A stretch of DNA of 64,000 nt, from NCBI RefSeq assembly GCF_019703515.2, contig NC_059385.1, forward strand, positions 32,033,501 to 32,097,500. Reading direction: 5' to 3'. Position numbers and translations under genes: made by a program. Source of the DNA: Myxocyprinus asiaticus. Its lineage: Eukaryota; Chordata; Actinopteri; Cypriniformes; Catostomidae. This document shows, piece after piece, positions 56,423 to 64,000 of this stretch (its first letter is position 1; the number at the start of each line of letters is the position of its first letter). The notes under the pieces were generated by a model. It did not search any database and was not told the DNA's origin. It saw only the letters and a list, made by a program, of their open reading frames with translations.

Positions 56423-56770
56423 ATGGCTCTCCTGCAAGTCCACCAAGCCAAGGCGCTAAAGGAACTGCACAAGGGTAGTTCCGCCCCGGGATTGATGCAG
56501 GAGCTGCGCTCGGCGACCGACCTCACTCTCCGGGCGACGAAGGTCACGGTGCGGTCTCTCAGGTGGGCAATGTCCACCTTGGTGGACCAGGAGTGCCACC
56601 TTTGGCTCAACCTGGTCTAGATGGGAGAGGCCGACAAGGCACAGTTCCTTGGTGCCCCCGTTTCCCAGTTTGGCCTGTTTGGTGACACCGTCGAAGACTT
56701 TTCCCAGCAGTTCTCAGCGGTGAAGCAGCAGACGGAGGCTATCCGGCACATCCTGCCCCAGCACGGCTAA
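56423..56770 (+). pseudogene. DIRS G Gag C-terminal fragment
   Basis: Reads ALLQVHQAKALKELHKGS, LTLRATKVTVRSLRWAMST and, after an in-frame TAG at 56618-56620, GLFGDTVEDFSQQFSAVKKQ and HILPQHG with a stop. Matches the last 110 residues of the copy C Gag (17854-18633). The leader joins it directly at about 56420, so the N-terminal Cys cluster is absent. Confidence 0.75.
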
Positions 56771-56879
56771 AAATCCTGCACCCCGCCTGCTCGTCACCAA
56801 GGGCATCCCCCTGCGGTCTAGCCCCGGCGTAGAGCCCACCGCAGGAAGCAGACGCCACCCGTCTCATGGTCGGCTGCCA

Positions 56880-57386
56880 AGAACCCGTAACTCGCCTGCC
56901 GTCTCCTCCTCTGGAGTCAGCAGCACCTCAAGTCGCTGCGAGCCACTCACATCCCGGGCGACCTCAACACTGCAGTGGACGCACTGTCATGGCAGGTTAC
57001 CCTCAGGGGAGAGTGGAGACTCCACCCTCAGGTGGTCCAGCTGATTTGGAGTCGATTCGGGCAGGCACAGGTAGACCTGTTTGCTTCCCAAGAATCCTCC
57101 CGCTACCCGCTCTGGTACCCCTGATGGAGGAACCTCTCAGTATAGATGCGCTGGAACACAGCTGGCCCCCTGGACTTCACAAATATGCGTTTCCCCCAGT
57201 GAGCCTACTTGCACAGACCCTGTGCAAGGTCAGGGAGGAAGAGGAGCAGGTCATCCTGGTAGCACCCTACTGGCCCACACAGACATGGTTCTCGGACCTC
57301 ATGCTCCTCACGACAGCCCCCCCTGGCAAATTCCCTTGAGGAAGGACCTTCTTTCTCAGGGACAGGGCACCATCTGGCACCCATGA
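56880..57386 (+). pseudogene. DIRS G RNase H end and pol C-terminus
   Basis: Across three frames: SLRATHIPGDLNTAVDALSWQ and RLHPQVVQLIWSRFG (frame at 56933), then PLSIDALEHSWPPGLHKYAF and QVILVAPYWPTQTWFSDL (frame at 56866), then WQIPLRKDLLSQGQGTIWHP to a TGA at 57384. Single-base shifts near 57115 and 57320 separate them. This C-terminal pol segment (LVAPYW) is standard in DIRS elements. Its end overlaps the YR start in another frame, the overlap known for DIRS ORFs. Confidence 0.8.
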
Positions 57387-58441
57387 CCAGACCTCTGGAA
57401 TCTCCATGTTTGGCCCCTGGACAGGACACGAAAGACATAAGCGGCCTACCACCCGCAGTGGTAAGCACAATCACTCAGGCTAGGGCCCCCTCTACGAGGC
57501 GACTGTATGCCTTGAAATGGCGTCTGTTCGCTAAGTGGTGTTCTTCCCATTGCGAAGACCCCCAGAGATGTGCAGTCGGAGCGGTGCTTTCCTTCCTGCA
57601 GGAGAGGTTGGAAGGGCAGCTGTCCCCCTCCACCTTGAAGGTGTATGTAACTACTGTAGCGGCACACCAAAACACGGTGGATGGTAAGTCCTTAGGGAAG
57701 CATGACCTGATCATCAGGTTCCTGAGAGGCACCAGGAGGTTGAATCCCTTCAGACCGCGGCTCATTCCCTCATGGGACCTCTCTGTAGTTCTTCAGGGTC
57801 TACAGAGAGCCCCCTTTGAGCCCCTGCAGTCAGCTGAGCTTGAGGAACTCTATTTGAAGACTGTCCTCCTGACTGCGCTCACTTCCATCAAGAGGGTAGG
57901 AGACCTACAAGCGTTCTCTGTCAGAGAAACATGCCTGGATTTCTGTCTGGGCTACTCTCACGTGATCCTGAGACCACGACCGGGCTATGTGCCCAAGGTT
58001 CCAACTACCCCTTTTAGGGACCAGGTGGTGAACCTGCAAGCACTGCCCCAAGAGGAGGCAGACCCAGCCCTGACATTGCTGTGTCTGGTGCACGCTTTAC
58101 AGATCTATTTGGATCGCATGCAGAGCTTTAGAGTCTCTGAGCAGCTCTTTGTCTGCTTTGGTGGACAGCGGAAAGGAAGCGCTGTCTCCAAGCAGAGGAT
58201 CGCCCACTGGCTCATTGACGCCATAACAATGGCATATCACGTCCAGGACGTGCCGCCCCCGGCAGGGCTACAAGCCCATTCTACCAGGAGTGTAGCAGCC
58301 TCCTGGGCCTTGACCAGTGGTGGCTCTCTAACAGACATTTGCAGAGCAGCGGGCTGGGCAACACCCAACACCTTTGTGAGGTTCTACAATCTCTGGGTGG
58401 AACCGGTTTCATCCCGTGTAGTGGCAGGCACAAGCAGGTAA
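57383..58441 (+). CDS. DIRS tyrosine recombinase, uninterrupted, catalytic residues present
   Basis: A 352-codon open frame. The N-terminal part (about residues 36-160) has the SAM-like core-binding layout with APSTRRLYALKW and LSPSTLKVYV. The catalytic part holds Arg171 (TSIKR), His299 and Arg302 (HSTR), Trp325 in the usual His/Trp position (AGWATPN) and nucleophile Tyr335 (FVRFYNL): the full R-HxxR-W-Y set of the tyrosine recombinase family. In DIRS elements this enzyme is thought to insert a circular cDNA without target duplication. The ATG at 57383 overlaps the pol stop at 57384-57386; a real start could lie slightly downstream. Copies C and D carry lesions in the same gene. Expression or activity is unproven. 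Confidence 0.85.
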   Translation: MTRPLESPCLAPGQDTKDISGLPPAVVSTITQARAPSTRRLYALKWRLFAKWCSSHCEDPQRCAVGAVLSFLQERLEGQLSPSTLKVYVTTVAAHQNTVDGKSLGKHDLIIRFLRGTRRLNPFRPRLIPSWDLSVVLQGLQRAPFEPLQSAELEELYLKTVLLTALTSIKRVGDLQAFSVRETCLDFCLGYSHVILRPRPGYVPKVPTTPFRDQVVNLQALPQEEADPALTLLCLVHALQIYLDRMQSFRVSEQLFVCFGGQRKGSAVSKQRIAHWLIDAITMAYHVQDVPPPAGLQAHSTRSVAASWALTSGGSLTDICRAAGWATPNTFVRFYNLWVEPVSSRVVAGTSR

Positions 58442-59203
58442 GTCCGGGACAGCTGGCCGGGTGTATCACTTGCACATAGTGCCTTTCACCTCCTCTGAGC
58501 TGAACATGTGTGCTTTTGACTCCCAGTAGTGTTCACAAACTGTGTTCCCAGAATGATTTCCTCCGAGCCCTGTGGCAGATGAGTTTGTGGGGAAACTCAC
58601 TGCTGGCTCAGTGCATGTGCTAATTAAGCCCTGTACTGGGGTAGGTGCTCTGCATGTGTTGGTTCCCCATAGGTAACCCCATGCGATGTATATCTTCCGC
58701 TAATTCATTTCTCTGTTGGTAAACTGCATCTTCCTTGGGCAGAGGCTCCTCTGCATCAGTCACCATGCTTGTAGAAACTCCTCCCCCGTAGGGTAGGACC
58801 TACCATGGGACTTCTCCACATGACATACTTCTGACAAAGCTCGGCAAAACCATGTGATGTATTTCCACTCAAAATACCCCCCCCCCTCTCTCTGGGTGGG
58901 GTGTGGTCTCCGTGGTGTCTTCCCCTTGTGAGGGACACCCCCCCGACGTAGACCTGGTGGCCCCAGTCGGTTAATTCCTTTTTTGGGGGGGAAGAAAGAG
59001 ATAAAAAAAAGAGGATAAGAGGCCACGACTGGGCTAGCCTGTCTCTATCTTTTGGGCAGTCGACTTGTCCCCGAAGGGCCATAAAAGCATTGGGGGCGGT
59101 TACGTGTCTGCCTGGTGCGCTGGCTACAAGGCCCACAGTGGTCTGCCCGTCACACACCGCCAATTCACGTAACACAGTTCAGCCAGTTGTGGTGTTTCGT
59201 ACA

Positions 59204-59315
59204 GGGACCCCTAGTATCACTACAATGACACAACATCGAGTGAGTGACAGATAGGGAACGTCCTGGTTACTTGCGTAACCTCCATTCCCTGATGGAGGGA
59301 ATGAGACATTGTGTC
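59204..59315. promoter_or_regulatory. DIRS G internal complementary region
   Basis: 59204-59258 is the reverse complement of the DIRS left end (compare 16917-16971). 59259-59315 is the reverse complement of this copy's right end 59533-59589 with about 4 mismatches in 57. The two halves meet at GGGAACGTCC. This is the expected template for joining the ends into a circle. Confidence 0.85.
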
Positions 59316-59591
59316 CCTCCTGCCACAACGCTGAACTACCTGCCGAAATGGCCGGGACCTTGTCTCGGCTCCTCAGCAAAAAACCTGAATGAGTGGTTGC
59401 ATACCAGCTCCTTTTATACCCGTATGTCCATGGGAGTGGTATGTAAACACCACTCGCCAATTTTCATTGGCCTTTTATCAAAGACCAGAGGTGTTTCGGG
59501 CTCCCGAGAGTGACCCCTAGTGTCACTACATCGACACAACGTCTCGTTCCCTCCATCAGGGAACGGAGGTTACGCAAGTAACCAGGATGTT
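59316..59591 (-). repeat. DIRS G right terminal repeat with promoter-like elements and end hairpin
   Basis: On the minus strand: TATAAAAGG (59418-59410) 52 bp from the CCAAT palindrome (59470-59457), then GTGACACTAGGGG and, at the extreme end, the hairpin GTTCCCT-CCATC-AGGGAAC (59547-59565). The element ends about AACCAGGATGTT (59591). Confidence 0.8.
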
Positions 59592-59627
59592 ACTGTGAGG
59601 TAAACTGTGTTGTGAGGCACAACATGC

Positions 59628-59651
59628 AATAATAATAATAATAATAATAAT
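59628..59651. repeat. (AAT)n microsatellite
   Basis: Eight AAT units. Confidence 0.9.
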
Positions 59652-59915
59652 CAGAATGAACTTTTTTTTTTCCACCAAGTAATATAGTGTGATGCATTAA
59701 TAATATAGAGTGCATGGTCAAATGTGTGTTTATTAGCATTTCATAATGGCTTCAAACATGGCTCTTCCAATCAGAATTTAGACTATCAGAACAATCCATT
59801 TAATAAATGTTCTTTTTTATTCTGACAACAACCAAGAAGATTAGTTTGTTTTTGTTTTGTTTTTTAATAAAGGCTCTTCATTGGTTCTTTACCTTAGGTT
59901 TAACACCTTAGTTGG

Positions 59916-60437
59916 CAGTGTTGGGGAGCAGTTAACTAAAGGTAGCAATGCTAGTAACTTAAGTTATTTATTTTAGTAGCGTAATAGTAGCTCAACTATT
60001 TTCACTATAGTGTAGTGTTTTATTTTTTTTTATTACTGTATATTACATTTATGTTCAATGTAATCACTCAATTTGTTTAACCATTACAAAAAAATAACCA
60101 TGGTTTTACAGTACTATAGTTACAGTAACCCTGTTTTGTGGTCACCAATTTTGTGTTACATGATTGTTTGTTTGTTTTTTGTTTGTTTTTTACTTTGGTT
60201 TTCCTACAAATACCTATGGTAACTGTAATAAAACCATTGTTTATTTTTGTAAGGCAATGACACCCAAATTAAATAACCTGATGATATTATTGAATTCTGT
60301 CATCTTAAAGAGCTTTAATGTTAGCTACATTTTTGTTAATAGCTCGTAGTGTAGCTAACTATATTTCAAAGAGTAGCTTGACTGTAGTTTAAATAATTTA
60401 AGTTATAAGTAGCTTCAAAGTAGCTTCCCCAACACTG
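59916..60437. mobile_element. hAT-like MITE with CAGTGTTGGGGA ends
   Basis: CAGTGTTGGGGAGC at the left is mirrored by GCTTCCCCAACACTG at the right. Flanking 8-mers TTAGTTGG and CTAGTTAC share TAGTT, a decayed 8-bp duplication as in hAT elements. The interior is AT-rich with repeated GTAGCT words and no transposase. Confidence 0.75.
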
Positions 60438-60466
60438 CTAGTTACTTCGAATAAAAACATATACAC

Positions 60467-60610
<144 letters not shown>

Positions 60611-60845
60611 CATTTTGCCGTTTCTGAAGAAAATTGGTACTTTAATTCACCAAAGTGGCATTCAACTGATCAAAAAGTATAGTCAGGACATTACTGATAT
60701 AAAAAACAGCACCATCACTTTTTGAAAAAGTCATTTTTGATCAAATTTAGACAGGCCCCATTTCCAGCAGCCATCACTCCAACAACTTATCCTTGAGTAA
60801 TCATGCTAAATTGCTAATTTGGTACTAGAAAATCACTTGCCATTA

Positions 60846-62372
60846 CACTGTGTGCCCAATTATTATGCAAATTGTATTCCTCATGATTAATTTTATTGTT
60901 GAACAAACACAATGCTCTCAGTCAATCCAAAATGTTATTGAACCTCACACCTGAATGTTTAACAAAGAAAAAGTGAGTTTTGTCTTTCTCAGGGGAATAT
61001 ATAAGTGTGCACAATTATTAGGCAACTAAATTACAAAAATAATTTCTCCCAACTCAATTGTTTATTCTCAATTTTTAGAGTAGGTGCAACAAATAAGTAA
61101 CACAAAATGACAAATAAATAACATTTTTGGCCTTTCAAAAATATTCAGTGACCAATTTAGACACCCTTTTTTTCAATAACTGCCATGAGCCTTCCATCCA
61201 TGGAGTCTGTCAGTTTCTTGACCTGTTCACGATCAACTTTCGCTGAAGCAGCAACCACAGCCTCCCAAATGCTGTTCAAAGAGGTGTATTGTCTTCCCTC
61301 ACTGTAAATCTCACGTTTGAGAAGGGCCCACAAGTTCTCAGTAGGATTTAATTCAGGTGAGGAAGGGGGCCAAGTCATTATTTGGGCATCTTTGAGGCCC
61401 TTGCTGGCTAGCCAAGCAGTGGAGTACTTCGATGCATGTGATGGAGCATTGTCCTGCATAAAGATCATGGCCTTCTTGAATGCTGAGAACTTCTTCCTGT
61501 ACCACTGCTTGAAGAAAGTACTTTCCAGAAACTGGCAGTAGGTTTGAGAGTTGAGTTTCAGTCCATCAACTCAAAAAGGTCCAACTACCTCATCCTTAAT
61601 GATAGCAGCCCATACCAGTACCCCTCCTCCACCTTGCTGGCACCTGACTCGAAGTGGTGCCCTGTGTCTATTAGTGATCCAGCCATGGGCCCATCCATCT
61701 GGTCCATCAAGAGTCACTCTCATTTCATCTGTCCATAAAACCTTTGAAAAATCTGTCTTCATGTATTTCTTTGCCCAATCTTGATGCTTCAACTTGTGAA
61801 TATATTCAGTGGTGGTCGTGTTTCAGCCTTCTTGACCTTGGACATGTCTCTGAGCACTTGACACCTTGTACTTCTGGACACTCCAGGTAGGTTGCAGTTC
61901 TGGAATATGGTAGGATTGGAGGATAATGGGTTCCTGGTAGCTTCTCATTTAATTCTTCTCAAGTCTTTAGCAGTTAATTTGCACCTTTTCATCTCCATGC
62001 GTTTTTTTGCACCCCAGTTGACTATTCGCAACAAAACGTTTGATTGTCCGGTGGTCACGCCTCAATAGTTGAGTTATTTCAAAAGTGTTGCATCTGTCTG
62101 AAAGGCATTTTACAATATTTGACTTTTCAGTGTCAGTTAAATCTCTTTTTTTGGCCCATTTTACCAGAAATAATGAAGCTGCCTAATAATTATGCACACC
62201 TTGATATAAGGTGTTAGTCACTTTCGCCACACCCTCCCTCATTACACAAATACATACCACCAGAAAATTATTGAATATATGAAAATTATTGAATCCAATA
62301 AGCATTCAAGTTTATATGGTTTGGAGTTGGAAAATGTGCATGGAAATAATGATAAGATCAGAATACTCACAG
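60846..62372 (-). mobile_element. Tc1-like transposon with long inverted ends and decayed transposase
   Basis: The left outer end is CACTGTGTGCCCAATTATTATG. Inner inverted motifs GTGTGCACAATTATTAGGCAAC (61004-61025) and GCTGCCTAATAATTATGCACACC (62178-62201) mirror each other, so each end carries about 200 bp. The right end appears cut at about 62372, where LINE sequence starts. Between lies a transposase pseudogene. Confidence 0.85.
61157..62159 (-). pseudogene. Tc1-like transposase, DDE residues visible, frameshifted
   Basis: It starts at ATG 62159 (MGQKRDLTDTEKSNIVK), with a helix-turn-helix region (LLRRDHRTIKRFV). After shifts near 62030-61800, frame 61571-61792 reads KVLWTDEMRVTLDGPDGWA (first Asp) and GGGGVLVWAAI. 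After another break near 61565-61470, frame 61157-61468 reads MQDNAPSHASK (second Asp) and PPSSPELNPTENLWALLKRE (Glu). Total span about 330 codons, normal for the family. It would cut and paste the element at TA sites, but frameshifts and stops disable it. Confidence 0.85.
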
Positions 62373-64000
62373 AATACTCACAAATCGGACCACTCTTCCA
62401 TTCTGCTTCTTCCCGCTTACAGGCAGAAACTGAAACAGGAAGCACCCACCCTCAGAACGATCCAGTGCTGGTCGGACCAATCAGACTCTACCCTACAGGA
62501 CTGTTTTGATCACACGGACTGGGAGATGTTCCGGTCCGCCTCTGATGACGACATCGAGCTTTACGCTGATAGCTTAATGTGCTTCATCAGAACGTGTGTA
62601 GAGGACGTGGTTCTGACCAGAACAGTACGGATCTATCCGAATCAGAAACCCAGGATTAATAGCGATGTTCGCGTGCACTTAATGTGCGGACCTCTGCTTT
62701 TAATTCCGGGAACGCGGAGGAGCATAAACAAGCCAGTTATGCCCTCCGAAAAACTATCAGAACCGCAAAACGTCAGTACAGGAGCAAGACTGAAGGACAG
62801 TTTAACACCACCAACTCTAGAAGCATGTGGCAGGGAATTAACATCATCACGGACTTTAAAGGGAATAAAAACTCTAACATGAACACCGCTGCCTCTCTCC
62901 CGGATGAGCTAAATACTTTTTATGCTTGTTTTGAGGGAAATAACACCGCCCTCGCGGAGAGAGCTCTCGCGGCTGAAGCTACAGAGGTTAGTTCACTCTC
63001 CGTCTCTGTAGCGGATGTAACCCGATCCTTCCGACGGGTGAATATCCGCAAAGCCGCGGGCCCAGACGGCATTCCGGGCCGCGTCATCAGAGCGTGTGCG
63101 AACTAGCTGGCTGGTGTTTTTACAGACATTTTCAACCTTTCCCTCTCTTTGTCTGTAGTCCCCACATGCTTTAAAACATCCACCATTGTTCCTGTTCCAA
63201 AACAATCAAAAATAACTTGTTTAAATGACTGGCGTCCTGTTGCTCTGACCCCCATCGTCAGCAAATGCTTTGAGAGACTAATCAGAGACTATATCTGCTC
63301 TGTGCTGCCTCCATCACTGGACCCATTGCAGTTTGCTTACCGCAACAACCGCTCCACTGATGATGCCATTGCATCTACAATACACACTGCTCTCTCCCAC
63401 CTGGAAAAAAAGAACACTTATGTGAGAATGCTGTTTGTAGACTACAGCTCAGCATTCAACACCATAGTGCCCTCCAAGCTAGATGAGAAACTCCGGGCTC
63501 TGGGCTTAAACAGCTCGCTGTGTAGCTGGGTCCTGGACTTCCTGTCAAGCAAATGCCAGGTGGTTAGAATAGGCAGCAACATCTCCTCATCACTGACCCT
63601 CAACAATGGAGGCCCGCAGGGCTGTGTTCTCAGCCCACTACTGTATTCCTTGTACACACATGACTGTGTGGCAACACATAGCTCCAATGCCATCATTAAG
63701 TTTGCTGATTACACGATGGTGGTAGGTCTGATGAAACTGACAATGATGAAACGGCCTACAGAGAGGAGGTGCACACTCTGACACACTGGTGTCAGGAGCA
63801 CAACCTCTCCCCCAACGTCAGTAAGACAAATGAGCTTGTGGTGGACTTCAAGAGAAAAGACAGAGAACACAGTCCCATCACCATCAATGGAGCACCAGTG
63901 GAGAGAGTCAGCAGCTTCAAGTTCCTGGGTGTCCACATCACTGAGGAACTCACATGGACAATCCACACTGAAGTCGTTGTGAAGAAGGCTCATCAGTGCC
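62373..64000 (+). mobile_element. Rex1/Babar-like LINE, 5'-truncated, running off the window
   Basis: Begins abruptly at the end of the Tc1-like element. Reads pre-RT sequence and RT in the plus strand to the last base. Family placement (CR1 group, Rex1/Babar-like) rests on the remembered motif pattern. Confidence 0.8.
62430..64000 (+). pseudogene. LINE ORF2: linker and reverse transcriptase, FADD changed to FADY
   Basis: Frame 62289-62882 carries DCFDHTDWEMFRSASDDD and RIYPNQKPRINSDVRVHL. A shift near 62680 leads to a long frame (62684-63781) interrupted only by one TAG at 63104-63106. It reads [94 protein letters not shown] and [11 protein letters not shown], where the catalytic FADD has become FADY. 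After a shift near 63725 the last part reads LVVDFKRKDREHSP and FKFLGVHITEELTW to the window edge. Inactive through the Asp loss, the stop and the shifts. Confidence 0.85.

Larger units (their letters stand above)
56317..59591 (+). mobile_element. DIRS element G: RT-deleted copy with open tyrosine recombinase
   Basis: Left ITR (56317-56420, lacking the outermost ~22 bases and the TATA box), Gag C-terminal part, RNase H end, pol C-terminus, YR, 3' UTR (58442-59203), internal complementary region (59204-59315) and right terminal repeat to 59591. The N-terminal half of gag and the whole RT are deleted. It is the best copy for the 3' half and for terminal structure. Non-autonomous unless served by RT in trans. 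Confidence 0.9.

Noticed and set aside
57205..57474. Minus-strand ORFs opposite the DIRS G pol/YR junction
   Set aside because: Shadows; the plus strand carries the conserved LVAPYW and recombinase motifs.

Overview
The window is eukaryotic and looks like ray-finned fish DNA, most likely a cyprinid or related ostariophysan. I infer this from the repeats: DIRS-like tyrosine-recombinase retrotransposons, L2 LINE ends with the fish-type tail, a Rex1/Babar-like LINE, Tc1-like transposons, a Gmr1-like Ty3/Gypsy element, TTAA-flanked MITEs, and AT-rich sequence full of microsatellites. I found no convincing host gene. Nearly everything recognisable is a mobile element or a decayed piece of one, and most reading frames are broken.

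Layout. 1-5.8 kb: an internally deleted Tc1-like element, a 39-bp minisatellite, the 3' end of a DIRS element (A), a candidate TTAA-bounded leader with an intron-like segment, and three adjacent ~30-bp minisatellites. 7.2-11.5 kb: an L2 LINE 3' end, a foldback element with telomere-like sequence, and a solo LTR holding five tandem hairpins. 13.4-14.8 kb: a decayed L1/Tx1-type LINE. 16.9-22.5 kb: DIRS C, built of two halves in opposite orientation. 24.9-27.2 kb: a LINE RT scrap, an orphan DIRS scrap and a TTAA MITE. 28.1-31.8 kb: DIRS D (minus strand). 32.5-37.5 kb: MITEs and a tandem pair of tRNA-derived SINE-like units. 38.2-41.5 kb: DIRS E, with two outward-facing 3' ends. 43.5-46.6 kb: a candidate LTR and a Gmr1-like Gypsy remnant (minus strand) in the order gag-PR-IN-RT. 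47.6-54.9 kb: MITEs, an ancient DIRS fragment (F), a Tc1 remnant, an LTR with primer-binding site, and an L2 tail. 56.3-59.6 kb: DIRS G, with an uninterrupted tyrosine recombinase frame. 59.9-64 kb: a hAT-like MITE, a microsatellite, a Tc1-like element with decayed transposase, and a Rex1/Babar-like LINE running off the window.

The main theme is the DIRS cluster: six ITR-bearing or divergent copies or remnants plus one orphan scrap. These elements copy RNA with RT/RNase H and are thought to integrate a circular DNA with a tyrosine recombinase rather than a DDE integrase. The copies show the full expected architecture: gag with CX2C pairs, RT, RNase H, YR, inverted terminal repeats, and an internal complementary region that mirrors both ends. 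The ITRs also carry a CCAAT-N4-ATTGG palindrome at a near-constant 52 bp from a TATA box, a probable promoter. No copy is complete. Copy G keeps an open YR but lacks RT; copy C keeps an RT core but its YR has lost a catalytic arginine. No previously undescribed system is proven here; the structures most worth checking are in the findings.
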